A DNA stretch of 64,000 nt. Origin: Luteococcus sp038433135 (lineage in GTDB: Bacteria > Actinomycetota > Actinomycetes > Propionibacteriales > Propionibacteriaceae). The stretch is from the NCBI RefSeq assembly GCF_038433135.1, contig NZ_JBCDMV010000007.1:1-64000 (forward strand), read 5' to 3'. The stretch's first letter is position 1, and every line of letters starts with the position of its first letter. Shown here in pieces: positions 34,136 to 42,505 of the stretch. The notes below the pieces were generated by a model. The model was not told the DNA's origin. It saw only the letters and a list, made by a program, of their open reading frames with translations, and made no database searches. Made by a program: the position numbers and the translations under genes.

Positions 34136-35044
34136 ATGTCGATGCCTGGCTGGTACCCGGATCCCGCAGGAGCCCCTGGCCGTTACCGCTACTGGGATGG
34201 CACGTCGTGGTCCTCCGAGACGACGGAGAATCCCGCCCAGGCACGGCCGCAGAGCTTTGCCTCCCCCGCCGGCCAGCCGCAGGACAAGCGTGGCAAGGGT
34301 GGCCTGATCGCCCTGCTGGTCGGCCTGCTGGTGCTGGCACTGCTGGTCTGGGCGCTGTTCTTCCGTGGCGGCGACGAGTTCAAGGCCGTCCCGGAGGACA
34401 CCAACAGCGCGTCGCCCACCGGCCCGGTGTGGAATGAGACGGCCCCGGTGACGCCCTCGGCGGGAGTCAGCGAACCCGCGCCCACCGGCGGAGCGATGGT
34501 GGAGTGCCCCACCGGCGGTGGCGGCAGCACCCCGTACAGCGGCAATGAGTTGCGTGGTGGCGGGCTGGTGATCCCGGTGGTCGCCGACTGGCAGGATGCC
34601 TCCAGCCAGGCCTTCACCCTGCCCTGGACCCGGGATCTGCAGGGCCAGACCAAGGTGATTCACCGGGGCGGCAGCACCACCTGGTTCTCGGTTCAGGCCG
34701 TGGGTGCCGTACAGAAGTCCGACGGCTTCACCGAGGTCCGCAACAGCGCCCGGATGATGATGAGCTGCTTCGCCACCTCCAGCTACTACTCGGGCTACAC
34801 CGGCCGCCAGGATCTGGTCACCGAGCAGGTCGATGTCGGTGGCAAGAAGGGCTGGCACCTGCGCAGCGAGGTCTACGTAGAGATGCCGTCGATGCCCCAG
34901 GTGCGGGGCGACGTGATCGACGTCGTCGTCGTGGACACCGGGAATCCCGACACCCTGGGGGTCTTCGTGAGCTCCGCGACGATCGACGACGCCCCGGTGC
35001 AGGGCGTCATCGATGCCAGCCGCGAAGCGATGAAGCTCGGTTGA
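34136..35044 (+). CDS. DUF2510 domain membrane-anchored protein
   Basis: 302 residues. An N-terminal DUF2510 motif (PGWYPDPAG and RYWDGTSW, residues of about 4-27) is cytoplasmic. One transmembrane helix (about 56-76) is followed by a Thr/Pro-rich linker and a mostly extracellular domain of about 200 residues with two Cys in the early part and one in MMMSCFATSSYYSG. DUF2510 is found at the cytoplasmic end of many actinobacterial membrane proteins. The external domain is not recognised. It is divergent from glnA2. Confidence 0.8.
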   Translation: MSMPGWYPDPAGAPGRYRYWDGTSWSSETTENPAQARPQSFASPAGQPQDKRGKGGLIALLVGLLVLALLVWALFFRGGDEFKAVPEDTNSASPTGPVWNETAPVTPSAGVSEPAPTGGAMVECPTGGGGSTPYSGNELRGGGLVIPVVADWQDASSQAFTLPWTRDLQGQTKVIHRGGSTTWFSVQAVGAVQKSDGFTEVRNSARMMMSCFATSSYYSGYTGRQDLVTEQVDVGGKKGWHLRSEVYVEMPSMPQVRGDVIDVVVVDTGNPDTLGVFVSSATIDDAPVQGVIDASREAMKLG

Positions 35045-35047
35045 GCC

Positions 35048-35293
35048 TCAGTCCTCGATCGGGCTGCCGTCGAAGCGGACCCGCTCCTCGTCGTCCTTCT
35101 CTTCTTCTTCCTCGGGATCGTTGAAGCGCGGGTCGGTTTCCCACGTCTCGTTGCGCTCCTCGACGTGCTTCAGCGCCTGGGCGGCCTCCTCCTGAGTGGC
35201 GTAGGGGCCCAGCCGGTCCTCGACCTTGGCCTCGCCCTCGCGGACCACGCGATGCTCCTTCAAGGACCAGTACCACTGCTCTGCTTCGGCCAT
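35048..35293 (-). CDS. SPOR-like small acidic protein
   Basis: 81 residues. WYWSLKEHRVVREGEAKVEDRLGPYATQEEAAQALKHVEERN matches a small actinobacterial family often labelled SPOR-domain or hypothetical. The tail is very acidic (EEEEEKDDEE). No signal peptide. AGGAGG is five bases before the ATG at 35293, which decides between this and the adjacent ATG at 35296. The gene is divergent from map across only 26 nt. Confidence 0.75.
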   Translation of the reverse strand: MAEAEQWYWSLKEHRVVREGEAKVEDRLGPYATQEEAAQALKHVEERNETWETDPRFNDPEEEEEKDDEERVRFDGSPIED

Positions 35294-35307
35294 CATTGCC
35301 TCCTGAC

Positions 35308-35313
35308 TAGACT
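35308..35313 (+). promoter_or_regulatory. -10 box TAGACT for leaderless map
   Basis: TAGACT, then GCGTCC, then the GTG at 35320. The region upstream is shared with the divergent small gene, whose ribosome site overlaps it. Confidence 0.65.
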
Positions 35314-35319
35314 GCGTCC

Positions 35320-36171
35320 GTGACTGCCATCAAGCCTTATCCCGTGAGCCCGCGTCGGGCCGTTCCGTCCTCGATCGTTCGTCCCGAGTACGTGGACAGG
35401 CCTGCTCCCCAACCGTACATGGGCAGCAATGTGCAGTCAGCGGAGACGATCGAGAAGATGCGCGAGGCCGGCCGGATCGCCTGCGGCGCGATGCACGAGG
35501 CGGGCAAGGCGATCGCCCCCGGCGTCACCACCGACGAGCTGGACCGGATTGCCCACGAGTACATGCTGGACCACGGGGCCTACCCGTCGACGCTGGGCTA
35601 CCGCAGCTTCCCCAAGAGCATCTGCACCAGCGTCAACGAGGTGATCTGCCACGGCATCCCGGACGCCCGCCCGCTGGAGGACGGCGACCTGGTCAAGATC
35701 GACGTCACCGCCTACAAGAATGGCGTGCACGGCGACAACTGCTACACCTTCGGTTGCGGCGACGTGGACGAGGAGTCCCGGCTGCTGACCGAGCGCACCC
35801 AGGAGGCGATGAACCGGGCGATCAAGATGTGCCAGCCCGGCCGCCCGCTGAGCGTGATCGGCCGGGTGATCGAGAGCTATGCCAAGCGCTTCAACTACGG
35901 CGTGGTCAGGGACTACACCGGCCACGGCGTGCACACCGCCTTCCACTCCGGCCTGGTCATCCTGCACTACGACGAGCCGCGGCTGGACACCCCGATGGAG
36001 GTCGGCATGACCTTCACCATCGAGCCGATGCTCTGCCTGGGCGACTACCGCTCCCACCAGTGGGATGACGGCTGGACCGTGGTCACCAATGACGGCTCCC
36101 GGGTGGCGCAGTTCGAGCAGACCATCGAGATCACCCCCACCGGAGCCCAGATCATCACCAAGCTCGACTGA
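35320..36171 (+). CDS. map: Type I methionine aminopeptidase
   Basis: 283 residues with the M24 pita-bread fold. It removes the initiator Met from nascent proteins. Metal ligands are seen in KIDVTAYKNGVHGDNCYTF (two Asp), in YTGHGVHTAFH (His), FTIEPM (Glu) and the final FEQTIEI (Glu). A roughly 35-residue N-terminal extension with PYPVSPRRAVPSSIVRPEY is typical of the longer actinobacterial MetAP. The GTG start at 35320 is supported by the TAGACT box six bases upstream (leaderless). Confidence 0.95.
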   Translation: MTAIKPYPVSPRRAVPSSIVRPEYVDRPAPQPYMGSNVQSAETIEKMREAGRIACGAMHEAGKAIAPGVTTDELDRIAHEYMLDHGAYPSTLGYRSFPKSICTSVNEVICHGIPDARPLEDGDLVKIDVTAYKNGVHGDNCYTFGCGDVDEESRLLTERTQEAMNRAIKMCQPGRPLSVIGRVIESYAKRFNYGVVRDYTGHGVHTAFHSGLVILHYDEPRLDTPMEVGMTFTIEPMLCLGDYRSHQWDDGWTVVTNDGSRVAQFEQTIEITPTGAQIITKLD

Positions 36172-36176
36172 GGTGT

Positions 36177-36250
36177 GCACAAGTTGGCAGCCTGGCGGAC
36201 ACAGAAAATTTCCTGAACGTGCAAATCGCCAAATAGTTGCCAACTTGTGC
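36177..36250. repeat. 13-bp terminal inverted repeat element between map and rnpB
   Basis: GCACAAGTTGGCA (36177-36189) is the exact complement of TGCCAACTTGTGC (36238-36250). The 48-nt interior is AT-richer than its surroundings and holds a further GGCG/CGCC pair, so a long hairpin could form. It starts 6 nt after the map stop codon and ends 46 nt beyond the rnpB 3' end. It could be a small non-autonomous mobile element or intergenic repeat, or a transcription end signal for both neighbours. Confidence 0.5.
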
Positions 36251-36296
36251 GGCCCGAGGGCCAAGGGGCGCCCGCCTCTGGCCCCAGGACTGGAAG

Positions 36297-36707
36297 ACGA
36301 GCCGGCCTGTAAGCCGGATTTTGTCCTCGCGGTTGCCCGCGATGGGTGGTCATCCATCTGCGACGCCTGTTGCCAGACGCCTTCGGCGCGTCCTCCCGAA
36401 GGACTCAGCGCCGTGCGACCTACCCGGACGCTCGGGCGGGCAGCCCTCAATCACGTCCGCGACCCACCAGGGGTGGGCCTTCTTGGTCTTGCTCCGGGTG
36501 GGGTTTGCCAGGCCGCCCCAGTCACCTGGGGCGCCGGTGGTCTCTTGCACCGCCGTTTCACCCTTACCAGCGTTGCCGCTGGCGGTCTGTTCTCTGTGGC
36601 ACTTTCCCGCGGGTCACCCCGGGTCGGTGTTACCGACCACCCTGCCCTGTGGAGTCCGGACTTTCCTCAAGGAACCCGTGGTTCCCAGCGATCACCCGGC
36701 CGACTCG
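36297..36707 (-). ncRNA. rnpB: RNase P RNA (bacterial type A)
   Basis: Read on the minus strand, the RNA starts with GAGTCGGCCGGGTGATCGCT, followed by the universally conserved GAGGAAAGTCCGGACTCCAC and AGGGCAGGGTGGT. It ends with ATCCGGCTTACAGGCCGGCT. These are the 5' and 3' signatures of RNase P RNA, and the length of about 411 nt fits actinobacteria. It is the catalytic RNA that trims tRNA 5' ends. A TACACT box at 36718-36723 gives the start. Ends are estimated to within about 5 nt. Confidence 0.95.
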
Positions 36708-36717
36708 TCCGTCGTCC

Positions 36718-36723
36718 AGTGTA
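36718..36723 (-). promoter_or_regulatory. -10 box TACACT of rnpB
   Basis: TACACT lies 10 nt before the estimated 5' end of the RNA and directly follows the stop codon of the upstream RNB gene. Confidence 0.5.
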
Positions 36724-36727
36724 AGGC

Positions 36728-38182
36728 CTACTGCTGGACGAAGCTCACGGTGCCCTTGGTCAGGTCCACGTCCGCCAGCTTGGCGGTGACCTCCTGGCCC
36801 AGCTTGAGCCCGCGCTGCTTGATCCGGCCCTCGGTGGCGGGCTCGGGGATGGAGATGGTGCCCTCGCCGCGCTTGTCGTCGTAGTCGACGATGGTGCCGG
36901 TGAACTTCTGCCCCACATGGCTGGAGAGCACCAGGGCCTCGGTCAGGTCCACCACGCCGCGCTCGAACTTCTTGGCTCGCTGGTCGCTGGCGCGCATCTC
37001 GTCGGGAAGCGCAGCCAGGGCGTCGCTCACCCACGCCGGGACGGGCGTGCCGCTGCACAGATGCACGCAGATCTCGCCGACATAGCGATCCACCAGCCGG
37101 CGCAGCGGGGCGGTGCAGTGGGCGTAGTTGGCAGCCAGCGCGTTGTGCTTCAGGTTCTCACCGGCGCTGGCCTCGTCGACGACGGTGTAGGCGGCGCCCC
37201 GGAAGAGCCGGGTGCAGGAGGTCATCATCGCCAGGTGGCGGGGCTGGCTGACATCCAGCGAGCGCACGAAGTCGGGGTAGCCCATGCCGGCGGGCCACGG
37301 GATCTGCAGGCTCCGGGCGATCGCCTTGAGCCGCTGGACGTCACGCTCCTCGGCGGGCGGCAGGGTGCGCAGGACGCCATTCCTGGCGGTCAGCATCATG
37401 CCGGCCGCGGCCATGCCGGTGAGCAGTGAGATCTGCGCATTCCACCCCTCGACGGGCAGCGGGGAGCGGAATTCCACCCGCCACTGGTCCCCCTCGGCGA
37501 CGATCTCCTGTTCGGGCAGGTTCAGGCTGACGCCGCCGCGGCTGATCTCCTGCTGTTCGCGCAGCTGGCCGACCTCGCGCAGCAATTGCAGCCATTCGGG
37601 CGCGGTGCCGTCGTCGAGCATCTTCTGCACGCCGACATAGTCCAATCGTTCCCGGGAGCGCACCAGCGAGCGTTGCACCGTGGCGGAACGCTGGGCGCCG
37701 GTGGCATCCAGCTCCACCTGCCAGACCAGCGCGGGGCGGGGCTTGCCGTCGGCCAGCAGGCTGGCGGCCCCCTCGCTCAGCACCGACGGGTGCAGGGGTG
37801 CCCGCTCGATCGGGGCGTAGAAGGTCTGCCCGCGACGGTGCGCCTCCAGGTCCACCGGGCCGCCGGGCTCCACCCAGGCGGCGACGTCGGCAATGGCGTA
37901 CCAGACCCGGAAGCCGTCGCCGGCGCGCTCCAGGAAGAGCGCCTGGTCCAGGTCCATCGAACCCTCGGGATCGATTGTGACGAAGTCGATCTGGGTGTGG
38001 TCTGCCCGCTCCCCCAGGCCCCAGGTCTGGGCGTCGAGCGGGCCGCTGCTGGCGACGGCGGTTGCCGCCGCCTCCACCTCGGGAGCGAAGCCCGACGGCA
38101 CTTCCAGTTCGCTGCGCAGCCGGTCCAGGCCGGGCCGAATCGGCTCGGGCACCTGCTGGGCGCTGATGTGACGTGTGGGCAT
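36728..38182 (-). CDS. RNB-domain exoribonuclease (RNase II/R family)
   Basis: 484 residues. The catalytic RNB domain has FVTIDPEGSMDLDQALF, with Asp71, Asp77 and Asp79 as the magnesium ligands, and CTAPLRRLVDRYVGEI near the end. The RNA-binding C-terminal part is S1-like and short (GQKFTGTIVDYDDKRGEGTISIP). The N-terminal cold-shock domains of long RNase R are absent; this short form is common in actinobacteria. It should degrade RNA from the 3' end. It is followed by rnpB on the same strand. Confidence 0.9.
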   Translation of the reverse strand: MPTRHISAQQVPEPIRPGLDRLRSELEVPSGFAPEVEAAATAVASSGPLDAQTWGLGERADHTQIDFVTIDPEGSMDLDQALFLERAGDGFRVWYAIADVAAWVEPGGPVDLEAHRRGQTFYAPIERAPLHPSVLSEGAASLLADGKPRPALVWQVELDATGAQRSATVQRSLVRSRERLDYVGVQKMLDDGTAPEWLQLLREVGQLREQQEISRGGVSLNLPEQEIVAEGDQWRVEFRSPLPVEGWNAQISLLTGMAAAGMMLTARNGVLRTLPPAEERDVQRLKAIARSLQIPWPAGMGYPDFVRSLDVSQPRHLAMMTSCTRLFRGAAYTVVDEASAGENLKHNALAANYAHCTAPLRRLVDRYVGEICVHLCSGTPVPAWVSDALAALPDEMRASDQRAKKFERGVVDLTEALVLSSHVGQKFTGTIVDYDDKRGEGTISIPEPATEGRIKQRGLKLGQEVTAKLADVDLTKGTVSFVQQ

Positions 38183-38226
38183 CCGTTACTCCTTGCTCTT
38201 TGCAGTGCTCGGTTCAGCGGGGTGGT

Positions 38227-38973
38227 TCAGTCCGGCAGGCCGGACTCCTTGGTGCGCACCAGGATCCGGTCGCACTCCTCGCAGCGCAGTACCTCATTGG
38301 CGGGGGCTTCGGCATAGCGGCGCAGGTCGGCCAGGTTGGCCTCCAGCTGGCAGCCGGTGCAGCGGCGGGCCTTCAGCTCGGCGGCGCCGACCCCCATGCG
38401 GGCGGACAGCTTCTCGTAGGTGGCCACCAGCGGTGCGGGCAGCAGCCGGACGTGGGCCTCGCGCTCCTGCTTGCGCTCGGCCAGGCCGGCGTCGATGTCG
38501 CTGAACTGCGAATCCCGCTTGGCCATCAGGCCACGGATCCGGTCTTCCAGTTCCGTGCGCTGGGTGCTGATCTGCTGCACCTCGGCGGCCAGGTCCTCGA
38601 CCACCTGCATGGCGTCCAGCTCGTCGTCCTCGAGCTTGCTGATCCGGCCCTTGAGGTGCTCGATCTCCTCGGTCAGGCCGCGCAGCGCCTTGGCGTCGGA
38701 GATGCTGCCGTCGTCCACGCGCTTCTGGTTGCGAACAAGTCGCTCCCGGGCCGGGGCCAGATCTTCCTCGATCCGCTTGGCATCGCCCTCGGCGTCGCTC
38801 AGCCGGGTCTGGGCGGCCACCTGGCTCTCCACCAGCGCGGCGCGCTCGGTCATCAGCGTCTGGATGGTCGCCAGCTCGGGCAGGCTCTTGCGACGATGCT
38901 GGAGCTGGTTCACCTGCAGGTCCACGGCGGCAAGGTCCAGCAGCCGCAACTGGTCGGCAGGTTCGGCAAGCAT
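38227..38973 (-). CDS. Coiled-coil protein with C4 zinc ribbon
   Basis: 248 residues: a long helical coiled coil (about 1-190) followed by a zinc-binding C-terminus with CTGC and CEEC (zf-RING_7/DUF164 type). Similar proteins lie next to RNase genes and rnpB in actinobacteria (Rv2229c, from memory). The function is not established. GAGGAG is eight bases before the ATG at 38973, which rules out the longer frame. It is separated from the RNB gene by 44 nt and is probably in the same operon. Confidence 0.88.
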   Translation of the reverse strand: MLAEPADQLRLLDLAAVDLQVNQLQHRRKSLPELATIQTLMTERAALVESQVAAQTRLSDAEGDAKRIEEDLAPARERLVRNQKRVDDGSISDAKALRGLTEEIEHLKGRISKLEDDELDAMQVVEDLAAEVQQISTQRTELEDRIRGLMAKRDSQFSDIDAGLAERKQEREAHVRLLPAPLVATYEKLSARMGVGAAELKARRCTGCQLEANLADLRRYAEAPANEVLRCEECDRILVRTKESGLPD

Positions 38974-39118
38974 GATCGTCTCCTCTTCGCGGCCCGGCAC
39001 GGGAGTGGGCCTGAGTGGCAGCCTACCCACTGCGACGGACAATTCGCTGCTGACCAGCCGGTAGCATGATGCCGCCCCACCTCGTGCAACCCTCGCCCAG
39101 CCCGAGGGGAAGGATCCC

Positions 39119-40360
39119 ATGAGCACCCCCACCCCCGTCACCAGCATGCCCGGCGACCGCCTGGACGCCGCACAGTACCGCCGACTGGTGATCGTGCTCG
39201 GCATCCTCGGCGCCCTCGGCCCGATGACCATCGACACCTATCTGCCCGCCCTGCCCCACCTGGCACAGACCCTGGGCGCCTCCAGCTCCCAGGCGCAGCT
39301 CACCCTCAGCGCCATGATGCTGGGCCTTGGCCTGGGGCAGTTGGTCTTCGGTCCGCTCTCCGACGCGGTGGGGCGACGCCGTCCGCTGCTGGCCGGCCTG
39401 GTGGTGCACGCCGTCTCCAGCCTGCTGTGTGGCCTGGCCCCCAATATCTCCGTGCTGCTCGCCGGGCGACTGCTGCAGGGCTTCGCCGCGGCCGCGGTGG
39501 CCGTCGCCTCCCAGGCGCTGATCCGCGACCTCTTCCGCGGCATGCGAGCCGCCGAACTGTTCAGCCGGCTGGCGTTGATCACCGGCATGGCACCGATCCT
39601 GGCGCCGCTGGTGGGCTCGGGGTTGTTGACCTTCACCTCCTGGCGCGGGGTCTTCGTGGTGCTGGGCCTGGCCGCGGTGCTGATCGGGCTGCTGACCCAC
39701 AGCCAGCTGGCCGAGACCCTGCCGCCCGAACGCCGGATTCCGGCGACGGTGGCCGGCACTCTGGCCGCCTACCGACGGGTGCTCTCGGACAAGCTCTTCC
39801 TGGCGGTGGTCTTCGTCGCCGCAATGATCTTCACCGCCCTGTTCGCCTATGTCTCCGGCTCGCCCTTCGTGATGCAGGGCGTCTTCGGGCTGAGTCCGCA
39901 GGCCTTCGGCGTCACCTTCGCGTCGATGTCGCTGGGCCTGAGCCTGTCCAGCCAGTTCAACCCGCGGCTGGTGCGCCGGGTTGGCCCGGTGCGTGGGCTG
40001 ATCACCGGGCTGGTGATGATCGTCGCCGGGGCGCTGGTGATGCTGGCCCTGGCCGAATTCCGGATCGGCGGGCTGGTCGGCTTCCTGGCGCCCATGTTCC
40101 TGGTGATGATGGGTCTGGGCATCGCCCTGCCCAACGCTCCCGCCGTCGCGCTGCACCGGCACGGGGAGGCCGCCGGCACCGCCGCCGCCCTGCTGGGGGC
40201 CGCCCAGTTCACCATGGGCGGCGTCGTCACCCCTCTGGTCGGCGCGCTGGAAGACGGTACCTCCCGCCCGATCCCGCTGGTGATCCTGGCCTCCGCCGGC
40301 CTTGGTCTGCTGGTGCTGCTGCTCGTCGCCCGACGCCTGCGCGCCGAGAGCTACGACTAG
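39119..40360 (+). CDS. Bcr/CflA family multidrug efflux MFS transporter
   Basis: 413 residues with twelve predicted membrane helices. MTIDTYLPALPHLA in helix 1 and GPLSDAVGRRRPLLAG in loop 2-3 are the Bcr/CflA signatures of the DHA1 drug:proton antiporters. AAGGA stands before the ATG. It is divergent from the zinc-ribbon gene and monocistronic. Substrates of this family vary (bicyclomycin, sulfonamides, cysteine) and cannot be predicted. Confidence 0.88.
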   Translation: MSTPTPVTSMPGDRLDAAQYRRLVIVLGILGALGPMTIDTYLPALPHLAQTLGASSSQAQLTLSAMMLGLGLGQLVFGPLSDAVGRRRPLLAGLVVHAVSSLLCGLAPNISVLLAGRLLQGFAAAAVAVASQALIRDLFRGMRAAELFSRLALITGMAPILAPLVGSGLLTFTSWRGVFVVLGLAAVLIGLLTHSQLAETLPPERRIPATVAGTLAAYRRVLSDKLFLAVVFVAAMIFTALFAYVSGSPFVMQGVFGLSPQAFGVTFASMSLGLSLSSQFNPRLVRRVGPVRGLITGLVMIVAGALVMLALAEFRIGGLVGFLAPMFLVMMGLGIALPNAPAVALHRHGEAAGTAAALLGAAQFTMGGVVTPLVGALEDGTSRPIPLVILASAGLGLLVLLLVARRLRAESYD

Positions 40361-40411
40361 AATTTCGCGCTGGGGCAGGTCGTCTGGCACAGCTCCCCCA
40401 TCGCCGGACAG

Positions 40412-40966
40412 GTGCAGGGTGTGAGAGCAACCACCAACCAACGGCAGCGGTTCACCGTCGTCTACGACGCCGTCTACGCCGATCTGCTGCGCTTCGTCCA
40501 ACGTCGCACCCCGGATGGCGCGGAGGACGTCGTCGCGGAGGCGTTGACCACGGCCTGGCGACGGATCGACGACCTGCCGCTGGACCTGGACGACGCCCGG
40601 GCCTGGATCTTCGGGATCGCCCAGCACTGCCTGCTCAACGACCGTCGCGGCCAGCGACGGCAGGGGGCACTGGCAGTGCGGATCGCCACCGTCGACACCG
40701 GCCTGACGCGTAGCGTGGATGATGCCGCCAGCCTGGCCATTCCGCGCGCCGATCTGGCCCGCGCCTGGCACCGGCTCGGCCCGGACCAACAGGAAGTGAT
40801 TGCCCTCACGGCACTCGATGGCCTGACCTCGCAGCACGCGGGCCAGGTCCTGGGGATCACCCCCGCCGCCTACCGACATCGCCTGCAGCGCGCCCGCGCC
40901 GAGCTGCGTCGGCTGCTCGACGCCAACGATGTCGCCCCGATCACCGCCCTGGAGGAAGTCCGATGA
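40412..40966 (+). CDS. ECF sigma factor (SigE-like group)
   Basis: 184 residues. Region 2 is DLLRFVQRRTPDGAEDVVAEALTTAWRRID with the core-binding helix and ARAWIFGIAQHCLLNDRR; region 4 is RLGPDQQEVIALTALDGLTSQHAGQVLGITPAAYRHRLQRARAEL. It directs RNA polymerase to a stress regulon, probably including its own operon. The start is uncertain between GTG 40412 and GTG 40421. A TAGAAT box at 40358 is the likely promoter. It overlaps the next gene by ATGA. Confidence 0.88.
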   Translation: MQGVRATTNQRQRFTVVYDAVYADLLRFVQRRTPDGAEDVVAEALTTAWRRIDDLPLDLDDARAWIFGIAQHCLLNDRRGQRRQGALAVRIATVDTGLTRSVDDAASLAIPRADLARAWHRLGPDQQEVIALTALDGLTSQHAGQVLGITPAAYRHRLQRARAELRRLLDANDVAPITALEEVR

Positions 40967-42051
40967 ACGATCACGATCTCGACCACACCCTGCGCACCCT
41001 GGACATCGCCGACACCGAACTGTCCGAGGCCCAACTGACCCGCAAACAGGCCCTGCTGGACGGCCTGCTCGAGGAGAATTCCCCCGTGGTCAGTCTGGAT
41101 GCCCGGCGGGTACGCCGCAGCCGCGCCGTCCGCTGGCTGCTCCCCGCCGCCGCGGCGGCCGCCATCGCGGTGCCGCTAACCCTCTGGGGCGGCCCCGCAG
41201 CCACCCGCAGCACGGCCTATGCCTCCTGGACCGCGTCGGGCCGCCACATTGGCCCCGACACTGCACGCACCATCAGCGAGGCCTGCCGGGAGAATGTGCG
41301 GGAGAACCTGGCAAACTCAGCCGCCGGAAGCGACACCACACTGTCTCCCGATGCCCTGCGAACCGTTGTCACCGAGCAGCGCGGCGACTTCCTGTTCGTT
41401 GCCATGGCCGCCCCGGACGGCAGCACCCAGCAGTGCTTCCTGACAGCGTCCCACCCCACCAGGGTCGAAGGGGCAGCCGGCGGCTGGGCCAGCAAGGACT
41501 CGCTGCCCCCCGTCGTGCTGGGGCCGCACCAGGTGGAGACCCAGACAGGCGGCCAGGCGTCGGGGGCCGAGGGGGATCTCGCCTTCACCATGGGGCGAGT
41601 GGGCAAGGACATCACGGCGGTCACCATCCACATCGCAGGACGCGACGTGGAGGCGACCGTCAGCAACGGCCACTTCGCCGCCTGGTGGCCGGCCCCCGAA
41701 CTGGCGCCCAATTCCCCGAAACCCACCGAAACCTACGATGTCACGCTCGCGAATGGCCGCACGCTGATCAATGTGCCCAATGTCTTCTCCGGGGGACGCG
41801 ACCAGGATCCGGCCGCTCGCACGGTTGGCAAGCTGACCATTGGCGGCGGCAGCCAGGTGGCCACGCTGGGAGGCAGGGTGGGCGCCCACGTCACCGGCGT
41901 GACGGTCCTGGCCGATGGCAAGCAGGCCAAGGCCAGGATCATCGACGGCACCTTCGCCGTCGAGTTCCCCAAGGGCACGAAGCTGGACAACCCCCGCTTC
42001 GACCTCACGCTGGATGACGGCACCGCCCTGAAAGACCAGCAGGCCGCCTGA
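40963..42051 (+). CDS. Membrane-anchored protein, putative anti-sigma partner of the ECF factor
   Basis: 362 residues: a short cytoplasmic N-terminus (about 1-50), one transmembrane helix (about 56-76), and a long outer part with no family I recognise. It has the layout of anti-sigma factors of the SigE type but lacks a zinc-binding HxxxCxxC motif. Translational coupling to the sigma gene (GATGA overlap) supports the role. The outer domain contains two Cys and could sense an envelope signal. Confidence 0.55.
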   Translation: MNDHDLDHTLRTLDIADTELSEAQLTRKQALLDGLLEENSPVVSLDARRVRRSRAVRWLLPAAAAAAIAVPLTLWGGPAATRSTAYASWTASGRHIGPDTARTISEACRENVRENLANSAAGSDTTLSPDALRTVVTEQRGDFLFVAMAAPDGSTQQCFLTASHPTRVEGAAGGWASKDSLPPVVLGPHQVETQTGGQASGAEGDLAFTMGRVGKDITAVTIHIAGRDVEATVSNGHFAAWWPAPELAPNSPKPTETYDVTLANGRTLINVPNVFSGGRDQDPAARTVGKLTIGGGSQVATLGGRVGAHVTGVTVLADGKQAKARIIDGTFAVEFPKGTKLDNPRFDLTLDDGTALKDQQAA

Positions 42052-42079
42052 TCCCACCCCCCTTCCCCCAACCGGCTTT

Positions 42080-42110
42080 GCCAGCTACTATGTTGTACAA
42101 GGTAGCTGGC
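42080..42110. promoter_or_regulatory. Putative PadR operator with 9-bp inverted repeat
   Basis: GCCAGCTAC (42080-42088) and GTAGCTGGC (42102-42110) flank TATG-TTGTACAA-G. The inner TATGTTGTACAAGGTA is close to known PadR sites, which centre on TGTACA-like palindromes. It lies 21 nt before the padR start, a position suited to autorepression. Confidence 0.7.
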
Positions 42111-42130
42111 ACCGCCGAATGGAGACTGGG

Positions 42131-42505
42131 ATGGACGAGCGGATCACTCAATTGCGCAAGGGGGCGCTGGACCTTGCGGTACTCGCCCTGCTCGCCGAGA
42201 CCCCCCGTTATGGCGGGGCACTCGTCGAGAGTCTGCAGGCGGCCGGGCTGGAGGTCAGCACCGGCACCATCTACCCGATCCTCACCCGGCTGAAGAAGGC
42301 CGAACTGGTCCAGACCCACTGGGAGGAATCCCCCTTCGGCCCGCCGCGCAAGTTCTACACACTCACCGACGACGGCCAGCGGGAACTCGTCGAGCTGGCC
42401 GACGCCTGGCGCAGCCTGAACCGCACCATCGACGGGCTGCTGGCAGCGAATACCCCCGGCACGAACACCCCGGCCACCAGCACCGCAGCCACCGCCGGAT
42501 CATGA
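42131..42505 (+). CDS. PadR family transcriptional regulator
   Basis: 124 residues. The winged helix-turn-helix (ITQLRKGALDLAVLALLAETPRYGGALVESLQ and TGTIYPILTRLKKAELV) is a standard PadR-like DNA-binding domain, with a short C-terminal dimerisation helix. The last 20 residues are Thr/Ala-rich and probably disordered. ATG 42131 is favoured by GGAGA five bases upstream. It overlaps the next gene by ATGA and should repress the whole operon. Confidence 0.88.
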   Translation: MDERITQLRKGALDLAVLALLAETPRYGGALVESLQAAGLEVSTGTIYPILTRLKKAELVQTHWEESPFGPPRKFYTLTDDGQRELVELADAWRSLNRTIDGLLAANTPGTNTPATSTAATAGS

